From an uncultured Chloroflexota bacterium (lineage in GTDB: Bacteria; Chloroflexota; Anaerolineae; Anaerolineales; Anaerolineaceae): a stretch of 34,389 nucleotides of DNA. The translations under genes were made by a program, and so were the position numbers. Each line of letters begins with the position of its first letter. Position 1 is the stretch's first letter. Below, one piece after another: positions 7,974 through 16,904 of the stretch. The notes under the pieces are model-generated. The model searched no databases. It was given only the letters and a program-made list of their open reading frames with translations, and had not been told where the DNA came from. The stretch is from the NCBI GenBank assembly GCA_902795255.1, contig CADBKS010000004.1, positions 9,205-43,593 on the forward strand, read 5' to 3'.

Positions 7974-9707
7974 TTATTCGTCAGCCGAATAAACCATATC
8001 TCCTTTTGCCCAAAGGGTCAGCGCATTTCTCTCGGCGGCAGTCCCGTCACCGAAAAGGAGCCATCTGCCCCACTCCGTGAAGCTGAAGCACTCCCAGTGC
8101 ATCTGCTCCTCATCCTGGATAACGGTCCCGGCATATCCATAGGCGCTGAAAGAACTGTCACTCCGCGCCAGGATCACATCAGAGTCCGGAGCGGCCGTAA
8201 GCTCCGCAACGGACCTGCGGAAACCGGTCTGATCCCGCAGCTGCCAGTCCAGAAGCGGATCATCCGCGATCAGGTCCAGCCCGAAATTATCCGCCTTCAC
8301 ATCCCCGTGTTTCGTCCTGAGTTCACCGATCAGCATGAACAGCGGCGAGTCCGTCAAAGACGTGTAATTTCCATTAAGTACATTTCTGCTGTTTTCAAGG
8401 TGCGGCGACGCGGGATGATCCCCGATTCGGTCAAAACCGCCGGTATTCCAGACATTGGTGATCCATCCCCATCCGCAGATGATCACACACCCCAGCAGCA
8501 GTCCCCTGCGGACGGACGCAGAATCAAAAAATCCCAGCAGGATCTTCACGATCAGCCCGATGATCAGGATACTGACCGCAGTCAGGATCATTGACGCGCC
8601 GGTTTTAGTCAGCGGAAGCGTCTGCACCGTCCCATTCCAGGTAAGCTGGACCGGTTCGCTGCCGTTTTTCTGGTTAAACATTTCCACCAGGCGAAAATAG
8701 AAAAAGCTGTAAGCCCCGGTGAACACAGCTGCCGACAGATAAAAAACAAATCCGCCGCCTGTCCTGATCCGCCCGAAGAGTTTTCCGAGCGTATGCGCAG
8801 AAAACACCCAAAGGACAACATTGATCCACACCAGCGCGGGCAGGCCCTGCCAGCACAGCAGGATCACCGAGCCGGCCGGCACACCGCAGAACAGCAAAAC
8901 CCGGTTCGAGCGCCTGCAGCTGAGGCAGAACAGCAGAAACGGGATAAGGCTGTAAACAAGCACAGCCATAAGGACCGGCGTAAACCCCGGCTGAGCCCAG
9001 TCCGACGCCGGCCGGAATGCGTTCCCGATCCCGTCGCAGAAAATACCGATCCCCTGCGGAAAAACCGTTAAGGCGGTCACAAACATCAGGAATACGATCA
9101 GGGCAGGCAGAAATCTGCGTCCGGAAAAAGCGGATCTGAGCGATCCCTTCAGGCCGGTCTTATTCATGGCTGCATAAATCAGGCCCGCGGCAGTCATCAG
9201 GATCACGGCGGGGACCGCGCGTTCGCCGCCGCAAAGTGCGATCAGGAAAAAGGCAAGCGCACCGGCGGGTTTCTTACGTTCCGCACACAAAAGCGCCGCG
9301 CCGGTCAGAGCAGCAGCGGGGATCACCGCATCAGCCCGTTTGGACCAGAAAAGCAGGACCGGATCCAGGGCAAGGACCAGCATCAGGGCCATCACATTTC
9401 CGCGTCCAAACCGTTTGCGGACAAAAAGCGGCAGCAGCATCAGGATGATCCCGGCCAGTGCCGGGATCAGGCGCGCCGTAAATTCGGATGTGCCGAAAAA
9501 TTTGAAAACCAGCGCAGTCGGGAGTGTATACAGCAGCGGCCCGCCGCCTTCCCCGCTGAACAGGCGGAGCGCGGACAGCGCGTTCTCCGCTTCATTCAGG
9601 GTCAGGGAAGAACCGCCCAGCCCGATCAGCCGCACGCAGCAACCCGCCGCAGCGATCAGGAACAGACACAGTTCCGCCATTGGTTTGAAAGATTTTTTAT
9701 TCTCCAT
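7974..9707 (-). CDS. Agl23-like polytopic membrane protein (TIGR03663-type, GT39-related)
   Basis: The 577-residue protein has about ten or more hydrophobic segments and a C-terminal soluble part. The first loop, SLTLNEAENAL...GGGPLLYTLP...TARLIPALAG, matches the dolichyl-phosphate-mannose mannosyltransferase-like family TIGR03663 (Agl23), which occurs beside DUF2298 proteins. Two positions usually invariant in that family differ: the DE dipeptide is NE (N38-E39) and HGP is GGP (55-57). I chose ATG at 9707; a TTG at 9719 overlapping the preceding stop is an alternative that adds four residues. It follows the DUF2298 gene directly. It presumably acts in membrane glycan assembly, but loss of the acidic residue makes catalysis doubtful. 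Confidence 0.75.
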   Translation of the reverse strand: MENKKSFKPMAELCLFLIAAAGCCVRLIGLGGSSLTLNEAENALSALRLFSGEGGGPLLYTLPTALVFKFFGTSEFTARLIPALAGIILMLLPLFVRKRFGRGNVMALMLVLALDPVLLFWSKRADAVIPAAALTGAALLCAERKKPAGALAFFLIALCGGERAVPAVILMTAAGLIYAAMNKTGLKGSLRSAFSGRRFLPALIVFLMFVTALTVFPQGIGIFCDGIGNAFRPASDWAQPGFTPVLMAVLVYSLIPFLLFCLSCRRSNRVLLFCGVPAGSVILLCWQGLPALVWINVVLWVFSAHTLGKLFGRIRTGGGFVFYLSAAVFTGAYSFFYFRLVEMFNQKNGSEPVQLTWNGTVQTLPLTKTGASMILTAVSILIIGLIVKILLGFFDSASVRRGLLLGCVIICGWGWITNVWNTGGFDRIGDHPASPHLENSRNVLNGNYTSLTDSPLFMLIGELRTKHGDVKADNFGLDLIADDPLLDWQLRDQTGFRRSVAELTAAPDSDVILARSDSSFSAYGYAGTVIQDEEQMHWECFSFTEWGRWLLFGDGTAAERNALTLWAKGDMVYSADE

Positions 9708-9715
9708 AAGCCATC

Positions 9716-12226
9716 TCAATACACCTGATAGATCGTACAGCTGCCTGAATCATAGACCTTCATCAGATTCCGCTCAAATTTCTTTTCCTGAATATTATAA
9801 GCACTTTTTTCAGCGCTCCCGAGGAAGACATAGCGAATCCCGTATTGCGTCATCAATTCTTCAGCGGTCTCCCAGCTGTGGGTCTCATAGATCTTTTTCA
9901 CGTCATCATTGCGCGAACCGATCTCCGTGTAACCGCCCCGCCACTGCGACTCATGTCCCACCGGGCCGAGAACCGCCGGAAAGCCCGTAAATGTGCTCAC
10001 GATATTATCCCCGCCGTAACTGGATCCGACTTTTTCCAGAACCGTTCCGGGTTCCGCCGATTCAAGCCACTGCAGTCCCAGCCAGTCATCCGTGCGGGAA
10101 CTGCGGAGGAACTCCGCGCCGTCCAGCGTCAGTGTCTTTTTGTGAGTGAGGCTTTCCCATTTACCGCTGATGCAGAAGAAAGGATAGATCATCACCGCGA
10201 TAAAAAGCGGCACCATCGCAGCGGCAAAAACGCCCCTGCGCACACCGCGCAGTTCCTCCCAAAGTTCACCGCAGCCATAAGCGGCAGCCAGACCCAACAG
10301 GATCCAGGCCTGATAATAGAACTTGAAGATCGTATTCATACGGGTCCCGAAAAGGTCCCGCAGATAGAAGAATTCCGGGAAAATCACCAGCGCAGCGGCG
10401 ATCAGGATCACCAGGGAGCAGAAAACATCGGCCGGATGGGAAGCAGCGGCCGCATCATCAGCAGCATCCCGGCTGATCTGCCGGATCAGTGCAAAAGCCA
10501 GCCCCGCGGAAAGGAACAGGATCAGAACCGTCGGCAGCGCATTCAGCCTTCTGGTAAAGAACCCCGCCAGTCCGGACCCGACACCGGTGATCTGCTGCAT
10601 GCCGGCAAAGGAGGCAGCGGCTTCATATAAACTACCGCCCCCGTTCCGGTTCAGGATCATCAGCAGAAAAACAAAAGCAGCGGTCTCCAGAACGGACAGC
10701 AGGAGAAAAATAACAGCCGCGGCACCGGCACCGAAACGGCGGGAACGCTTTCCGCATCCCCGGCAGACCCGGAACTGCCACACAAGCACCGGAACCAGGA
10801 AAAACCCGAACATGATCAGGAAATGGATCGGACGGGTCACAAAAACACCGCTGAGCGCGATCCCGCCCGCCTGTGAGGAAAATCCCAGAAAAAACAGGCT
10901 GTACAGCAGGATGCAGGCCGCGCCGAGCGGCAGGGCAGTCTCAAAGAAAACCGTAACAGCACGCCGGTTCCAACCAAAGTTTCTGATCTGCGCGGCCGTC
11001 ACACACAGGCAGTACAGGCCGAAATAAAACGGGAAATCCCACATATTCAGAAACAGCAGCGCACCGATGCTCAGCGCACTGAGCAGGAACTCCGCCGAAC
11101 AGATCCAGCGCACCATGCGGGTATCCCGGATCCGCAGATCATCCCTCAGAAAACATTCAGCAAAATACGGACCCTCTTTCCGGATTGAAAGGGCGTTGAC
11201 CAGGGCATGCAGCGCGATCCCGACCGCGAACAGGACAAAGGGGATCGCCAGAACGTGCGGATGCAGATCACCGAGCTCAAAGGAAAACATCGGGAACTCA
11301 TCGATCACTTCTTTGGCAGCGCCTTCCAGCCCCGTATCACCGACGACACGGGAAGCCCGCCACCACCAGATCCCGGAGCGTCCGGTCGGATCCCAGGAGG
11401 CTATCCGTGAAGGCGCATCCGTTAATTCTTTCAGTCCGACCCAGCTCCAGAAACCGGATGTTCCGTCCGGATTCCAGAAAAGATGCAGCGAATGAAAGAC
11501 TTCGAACAATCCCTCCAGGTTTCCGCAGATCAGAATAAACAGCGGCGCAAGAAGCGCGCGCTTTTTTACAAACAGCGCCTTTTCCGCGCCGCCGCGGCGG
11601 AGACAGAACAGATCGTTTACGATCCCGAATGCGGAAGAAGCCGCCATCGCGAACACGGAAGCCAGCATCAGATTAAACCCGACCGAAGGAAGCACCCGTG
11701 AAAGCATCACGAGAACAGCTGCCATCACATATCCGAAATAATAATAAGAGATCGAATACCCGGACAGCCACGCGTCATTCGGGGGAAAAGTTTCGGACCG
11801 CAGGATGCAGTTGATAAACATCAGCTCCATCGGCTTCTCGGTCCCGGACACCTCCGGGCCGCCCAGGCGGATCGAAATGATAAGCAGGAATGCCAGCAGA
11901 AAAACGGTTTCCGAGACAATGCAGTACCGTTTCGACGCCTTCAGCCATTCGGCGATCCCGTCCCGGTTCCGGTACCAGAGGATCCCGGCAGGGACGGCCG
12001 TCAGAATGACAGTAAAAAGCAGGTTGGGCAGGCTGTTGTGCAGGAAGCCCAGCATCCCGAGCAGCCAGTAAAGAAAAGATATGAGGATCAGGCCGGCAGA
12101 GCGCGAAAAAACAAACCCTTTTCCGGGCAGCTTATTCAGAAACGAAAAAACGATCGGGAACCCGATCAAACCGATTCCCGTGAGCACCAGATACCATTTC
12201 AAAACATCAAATATCACGTTCATCAT
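9716..12226 (-). CDS. DUF2298 (Chlor_Arch_YYY) polytopic membrane protein, copy 1
   Basis: This 836-residue, very hydrophobic protein has well over ten membrane segments. Its signature is GTEKPMELMFIN...FPPNDAWLSGYSISYYYFGY, including the family's YYYxG motif (YYYFG near residue 162). A conserved WDPTGRSGIWWWRASRVV segment and GDLHPHVLAIPF follow, as does RMNTIFKFYYQAW near the C-terminus. The family (TIGR03662/DUF2298) is known from Chloroflexi and archaea and is presumed to act in glycan transfer at the membrane; its reaction is not established. The ATG overlaps the TGA of copy 2 (TGATG), so translation is coupled. A GTG one codon earlier is less likely. Copy 2 immediately upstream is a diverged paralogue. 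Confidence 0.88.
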   Translation of the reverse strand: MMNVIFDVLKWYLVLTGIGLIGFPIVFSFLNKLPGKGFVFSRSAGLILISFLYWLLGMLGFLHNSLPNLLFTVILTAVPAGILWYRNRDGIAEWLKASKRYCIVSETVFLLAFLLIISIRLGGPEVSGTEKPMELMFINCILRSETFPPNDAWLSGYSISYYYFGYVMAAVLVMLSRVLPSVGFNLMLASVFAMAASSAFGIVNDLFCLRRGGAEKALFVKKRALLAPLFILICGNLEGLFEVFHSLHLFWNPDGTSGFWSWVGLKELTDAPSRIASWDPTGRSGIWWWRASRVVGDTGLEGAAKEVIDEFPMFSFELGDLHPHVLAIPFVLFAVGIALHALVNALSIRKEGPYFAECFLRDDLRIRDTRMVRWICSAEFLLSALSIGALLFLNMWDFPFYFGLYCLCVTAAQIRNFGWNRRAVTVFFETALPLGAACILLYSLFFLGFSSQAGGIALSGVFVTRPIHFLIMFGFFLVPVLVWQFRVCRGCGKRSRRFGAGAAAVIFLLLSVLETAAFVFLLMILNRNGGGSLYEAAASFAGMQQITGVGSGLAGFFTRRLNALPTVLILFLSAGLAFALIRQISRDAADDAAAASHPADVFCSLVILIAAALVIFPEFFYLRDLFGTRMNTIFKFYYQAWILLGLAAAYGCGELWEELRGVRRGVFAAAMVPLFIAVMIYPFFCISGKWESLTHKKTLTLDGAEFLRSSRTDDWLGLQWLESAEPGTVLEKVGSSYGGDNIVSTFTGFPAVLGPVGHESQWRGGYTEIGSRNDDVKKIYETHSWETAEELMTQYGIRYVFLGSAEKSAYNIQEKKFERNLMKVYDSGSCTIYQVY

Positions 12227-14685
12227 CACAACACTTTATAGATCTGCGTATTTCCCTGATCATACACACAGGACCACAGAATTCCATCCTGTTCGGGGAA
12301 TTTTTCGATCCCCGCGGGGTCATACATGCCTTTTTCCATCTGCCCGACAATAATATATTTCACGCCGTACAATGAGAGGAAAGAGACCGCGTCTTCTGCG
12401 CTGGCCGTGTTATAGAAGGCATGGATTCCGTTCACACGGTTCCATACCTCACCGGACATCGGTCCCCGCTGCTGACGCTGGTGATAGTTCCAGCCCACAA
12501 CGCCCGGCAGCCCGGTGTAGACCGTATAACGGGAGCCGAATTTATACTCTGTCGGACTTGCCTCAACGATAACGGGAGAGCCCTGGATATTTTCCTGCAT
12601 CCAGAGGATCGCCTCGTAATCTTCCGAGAGATCCATATAGAACCCGTCCTGCCAGTACCCGGAGGTCTCCATATATTTCATGCCGTCGATCCCCGCGGGG
12701 GCACGATCCGACATCCGGTCGGTCATTTTATCGATCCCGGCAAAAACCGTATACAGAAAGGCCCCAAATACCAGCAGACAACCGACCGTCTGCCAGCACC
12801 GCACCGGCCATCCGGACAGCGCCTCGGTCCGTACGGTACGGATCGTATCGGCCAGCGCGAATGCCGCGCAGACCGAAAGCATCACCCAGATCTGATTATA
12901 GAATTTAAACACCGTGTTCATACGGCCCACATCCCCGGCCAGATGGATCACTTCCACCAGCGTGGCCGCGAACATCGCGGTCCCGACCAGAAAATGCACG
13001 AAGCGCTTGAGATCCGTGATCTCCGGCCGGAGCAGGAGAAGCAGTGAAACGATCATCAGCGGAAGCGTGATCCGGATGACCGGCACCCCCTCGACCGTCA
13101 TGACGATCAGGATCAGCAGCCCGGCAATACAGCCGGCAGCGAGCACCCCTCTGTATTTGGCGAGGATCTCGCGGCAGGACCGCAGGGAAGTATATTTCAT
13201 CCAGCGGTAGATCTCCGAAATATACCATGCCGTGATGAAGAACAGGAACACGCCCCAGTGTTTGATAAACGAACCGACCGGGGTCCGGGTTTCATCCCAG
13301 GCCTCAAGGACATTTTCACGGGAATTGGTCATCAGATACGGCAGGAACAAAGCCACAGCCAGCACTGAAAACAGGACCAGCACGGCAGCGAGATCCCGCA
13401 CCTTTCTGCCCCAGTGTCCCTGAGCGGACGGAGAAAAGCCGTAACGCAGCCCCAGATAGATCAGAACGACCGCGGAAACACCGAAATATGTCGGCATATC
13501 CCAGGTATTCGTCGGGATCAGCGCGCCCAGGAACAGCGAGCCCGCAAGGATCACGCCGCCCCATTCAGCCGCTCCATACCGGCTGCCGGATCCGGTCCGC
13601 AGGATCACCGCGGCCAGCCAGATCAGCACAAGGACCGTCATCGGGAGCGCGAATAGATGCGCGTGCGGGTCTCCGTACAGAAAGGTAAAGAAAGGAAATT
13701 CCGTGATCGAAGAATCGGGGATCGCCCGGCTGGGGATCCAGTACCAGTCTCCCTTATACATCTGCAGTCTTTCACCGGAAAAGAGCCTGATCAGACCGCT
13801 GAAGAACGCACTCAGACCGTTCGGGAGCCCCGTACCGGAAGCGCCCAGTTCGATCAGTTCGTCTTTGATCTGAACGACCGTTCCCAGGTTCCCGACGACC
13901 TGCATCCCGATCACCGTGAAGATCCCGGCGCGGTCAGCACCGCGCCCATCCATATGCTTTTCTCCATGTAGGTAAAGCGTCCTGCCAAGGCTGAAAGCGG
14001 CGCTTCCCAGAAACGCATACCACAGCGCCAGGTTCAGGTTAAAAGCCGTTGACGGAACCACCCCCAGCAGTTTCACCATCATGCCGGAGAGGTAGATCCC
14101 GTAATAATAATAGTTCAGGGTTCCGCCGGCAAACCACGGATCGTAAGGCGGGAAGGATGTGCTCTTCAGGATCGCGTTGAAATAGGAAAAATCCATCGGC
14201 CGCTCCCCGCCCTTGTACGGGTGCCAGAGGTCGGGATTGGCGATGCGGATCCCCAGAAAGAAGAAAAAGCAGACAAAAAAGACAGCATCCGCCCAAATGA
14301 TATCTTTGCGGATCCGCCTCAGTCCCGGAAGGATCCGGTCCCTGCGGAGCAGCGCCATGACAGCGTTGAGAAGCGTAAAGCCGAGCAGGACCAGCAGGAT
14401 ATTCCGGCGCGAATACTCCAGGCCGAGCGACCCGCAGAGCCAGACCGTATAACCGGTCACCATCAGGCCGAAGAATTTCGAAATGCCCCATCCCTTATCC
14501 TTCAGCGGGCGGAATATGACCGAGGTCAGCGGCATAAAAATCACCCCAAGGGCCTGGAACGCGGCCAGCCATATCAGGACCGTGAGCCAGGGAGAGCTGT
14601 TGATCAGCGAAGAGCGGTCAAAAAGTTCAGACCAGGTTCCGGCCGCCTGTTGGGCAGCCCACTGTTCCGCGCTCAGCATTTCCAT
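12226..14685 (-). CDS. DUF2298 (Chlor_Arch_YYY) polytopic membrane protein, copy 2
   Basis: This 819-residue membrane protein has the same architecture as its neighbour. Its signature is GGERPMDFSYFNAILKSTSFPPYDPWFAGGTLNYYYYG, with YYYxG at 192-196. It also has a WYWIPSRAIPDSSITEFPFFTFLYGDPHAHLFALP block and RMNTVFKFYNQIW, the conserved DUF2298 landmarks. The C-terminal part has a soluble domain (EASPTEYKFGSRYTVYTGLPGVVGWNYHQRQQR) matching the SYGGDNIVSTFTGFPAVLGPVGHESQWRGG region of copy 1; this is probably an extracytoplasmic substrate-binding region. The ATG has GGGAGG nine bases upstream and starts 2 bases after the GT39-like gene. The reaction is unknown; a GT-C type transferase role is inferred. 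Confidence 0.88.
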   Translation of the reverse strand: MEMLSAEQWAAQQAAGTWSELFDRSSLINSSPWLTVLIWLAAFQALGVIFMPLTSVIFRPLKDKGWGISKFFGLMVTGYTVWLCGSLGLEYSRRNILLVLLGFTLLNAVMALLRRDRILPGLRRIRKDIIWADAVFFVCFFFFLGIRIANPDLWHPYKGGERPMDFSYFNAILKSTSFPPYDPWFAGGTLNYYYYGIYLSGMMVKLLGVVPSTAFNLNLALWYAFLGSAAFSLGRTLYLHGEKHMDGRGADRAGIFTVIGMQVVGNLGTVVQIKDELIELGASGTGLPNGLSAFFSGLIRLFSGERLQMYKGDWYWIPSRAIPDSSITEFPFFTFLYGDPHAHLFALPMTVLVLIWLAAVILRTGSGSRYGAAEWGGVILAGSLFLGALIPTNTWDMPTYFGVSAVVLIYLGLRYGFSPSAQGHWGRKVRDLAAVLVLFSVLAVALFLPYLMTNSRENVLEAWDETRTPVGSFIKHWGVFLFFITAWYISEIYRWMKYTSLRSCREILAKYRGVLAAGCIAGLLILIVMTVEGVPVIRITLPLMIVSLLLLLRPEITDLKRFVHFLVGTAMFAATLVEVIHLAGDVGRMNTVFKFYNQIWVMLSVCAAFALADTIRTVRTEALSGWPVRCWQTVGCLLVFGAFLYTVFAGIDKMTDRMSDRAPAGIDGMKYMETSGYWQDGFYMDLSEDYEAILWMQENIQGSPVIVEASPTEYKFGSRYTVYTGLPGVVGWNYHQRQQRGPMSGEVWNRVNGIHAFYNTASAEDAVSFLSLYGVKYIIVGQMEKGMYDPAGIEKFPEQDGILWSCVYDQGNTQIYKVL

Positions 14686-14687
14686 GC

Positions 14688-16904
14688 TTAAAAACCTCCC
14701 GCGGCTGAAGATGCAAAAGCGATATAGGAATAGAAGTTCTTCCCGTCGTACGGACCGATGTGCAGCTGTTCCACCCCGTTCGGATATCTGGAGCGGACCG
14801 CATCGGCCGCTTCCATATCGGATTCACGGTAAATGAAAAGCCGCGGATGTCCGTCATCCGGAAGAGACGCGACCTGCGATTTGTCAAAGGAATAATCCCG
14901 GTACGGGTCGCCCGCATTGATGCCCACCAGCCGGGTGTCGACCCAATGCGGATACGGGATCACATAGGCATCGCTGTAGGTCCCGACCGAATCGGCGAAC
15001 CCTTTGATGACCTTCCCGATCTGTGTTGTGTTCCAGGCACTGCGGTTGTATTCATAGGCATAGCGGCTGAAGACCAGGTCAAAATTATGTGACAGGATGT
15101 TCAGCAGCACAAGGCAGGAACCGACGCAGAGGCAGACAAAAAGGGCCGTATTCCGGCGGATATACTGCGCGAGCAGGTCAAAAGTGCAGCAAAGTCCGGC
15201 GGCGGCGATGATCATAACAGGGATCAGCGCACCGGCGGTCCGGTTCAGGCACGGGTTTTCGACCGGGAACGCGATGGATAACGTCGAAGGCAGCATCAGC
15301 AGCGGGATCGACAGGATCAGGCAGATATCCTCCCAGTTCCGTTTCCGGATGATCCGCATCAGCAAAAAGAGCAGTCCCAGGAAGAAGAACGAAGCCGTCA
15401 GATGTTCCAGCGCCGGACGATAGACGATGGAATGGACCCAGGTCGAACCGTCGCTCCAGAACGGCATAACGATCCCCTTCCAGACATTTCCCGCGAAAAT
15501 CGAGAGCGGTGAAGCGTCAAAGCTCTTTTCCGTCTCCCCGAGACGAGAAACCGACCGCGATATCACCAGCTCCGGCATATCGGCAGTGACACGGGCCAGC
15601 GGCAAAAAGACCAGAAACGCGAAGAAGACCAGACTCAGAAACGCCCGGAACGCATTCATGCGTTTTCCGGGGCGCACATCCGTCAGCAGCCAGATCAGGA
15701 AAAAGATCACGAAGGCGACCGGCACGATGCGGAACGGACTGTACCCGTGCAGGCCGATCCCCAGGAAGATCCCGCTCAGGATCAGATCCCTTCTCCTGCG
15801 GTTTTTCAGGCCCCGCATCAGGAAGTACAGCGCGGGAGCCGTAAACATCGGATAATAAGCGAAGCGAAGCGCCGCCCTTCCGATCACGATCGGCCAGTAA
15901 GAGATCCCGGCCAGCAGCATTGCGGCCAGTCCCACAAAGCGGTTCCCGATCATCTTTCCGAGTTTGTAAACAAACGGCAGAATAAACAGGCCGGCCAGCG
16001 CCGTACCGATCTTCAGGCTGAGAAATGAAAGACCGGTGCCGAAGATCCGGATGATCAGCGCCGTAAAGTAGAACTGAAAACATTCGCGGCCGGTATTCCG
16101 CGTGAAAAAGATCGGACGCTTCCCGTCAAGAATATCCCGGATATCATAAAGCTTTTCCGCGTGATCGCTGACCATATCCACCGGGACATCCTCAATGTGA
16201 AAAAACATAAAGAACGCACACAGGGCAAAGACCGCCAGACAGATCCAGTTCCAGGCCGGGAAAGAAATGCGGATCCTGAAATGTTCAGCCCGTGCCCTGC
16301 GGACCCGTCCGGTAAGATTCCCTATACGGGCACGCATCCCCCGCGGACAGTAAGCAGCCGCAGCGAAAAGCAGTGAAAAACACCAGACTGCCACATTCAG
16401 AAACGTAAACTGATTGCCGCCGAACAGCATAAAAGCGAGCAGGGCGCAGGCAAGGCTCAGGACAAGGAATTCGTACCGCACGGAAGAAGAAAATTCGCCT
16501 TTATCCGCTTTTTCCGTTTGTTCCTGTTCCTCCCGGCCCGGTTCCGGGCTGCGGAAGAAAAAGGAGATCACGAAACAGAACGCGCTGAGCAGGTAGAGCC
16601 CGCCCCCGATCCACGGTGTAAGACGGGTGCGTGAAACGACCGTCGGCTCCAGTACGATCTGCGCGGCCAGCGCGAATGCCAGGCAAAGGACAAAAAACAG
16701 CGGGTTGAGCCGGGTTTTCACCAGTTCCCTGCCGGAAAGCAGTTTCTCCGCGAAGGCCGGACCGGTCTTCGCACCGGAGGCCGTTTCCGTCCCGTCCGGC
16801 CCGGGCTGCAGCAGTTCGGGGTTATCCTCCGGGAGGATCTCCTTCCCGAAATTTTTCGGGTTCAGTTTAAATTTCAAATAATCCAGAACACTGATCTCGT
16901 CCAT
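14688..16904 (-). CDS. GT39-like (dolichyl-P-mannose mannosyltransferase-related) membrane glycosyltransferase
   Basis: The 738-residue protein has a ~65-residue cytosolic N-terminus, extra membrane segments up to about 185, then a GT-C core. The first extracytoplasmic loop, VPVDMVSDHAEKLYDIRDILDGKRPIFFTRNTGRECFQFYFTALII (residues 240-285), resembles PMT/ArnT-like enzymes, with the acidic residue D247. These proteins take sugars from polyprenyl-phosphate donors on the outer membrane face. About 12 hydrophobic helices follow, then a short soluble tail. The ATG overlaps the stop of the GT4 gene by one base and has GGGAGC 6 bases upstream. Acceptor and sugar are unknown. The family call is good at the fold level. 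Confidence 0.8.
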   Translation of the reverse strand: MDEISVLDYLKFKLNPKNFGKEILPEDNPELLQPGPDGTETASGAKTGPAFAEKLLSGRELVKTRLNPLFFVLCLAFALAAQIVLEPTVVSRTRLTPWIGGGLYLLSAFCFVISFFFRSPEPGREEQEQTEKADKGEFSSSVRYEFLVLSLACALLAFMLFGGNQFTFLNVAVWCFSLLFAAAAYCPRGMRARIGNLTGRVRRARAEHFRIRISFPAWNWICLAVFALCAFFMFFHIEDVPVDMVSDHAEKLYDIRDILDGKRPIFFTRNTGRECFQFYFTALIIRIFGTGLSFLSLKIGTALAGLFILPFVYKLGKMIGNRFVGLAAMLLAGISYWPIVIGRAALRFAYYPMFTAPALYFLMRGLKNRRRRDLILSGIFLGIGLHGYSPFRIVPVAFVIFFLIWLLTDVRPGKRMNAFRAFLSLVFFAFLVFLPLARVTADMPELVISRSVSRLGETEKSFDASPLSIFAGNVWKGIVMPFWSDGSTWVHSIVYRPALEHLTASFFFLGLLFLLMRIIRKRNWEDICLILSIPLLMLPSTLSIAFPVENPCLNRTAGALIPVMIIAAAGLCCTFDLLAQYIRRNTALFVCLCVGSCLVLLNILSHNFDLVFSRYAYEYNRSAWNTTQIGKVIKGFADSVGTYSDAYVIPYPHWVDTRLVGINAGDPYRDYSFDKSQVASLPDDGHPRLFIYRESDMEAADAVRSRYPNGVEQLHIGPYDGKNFYSYIAFASSAAGGF

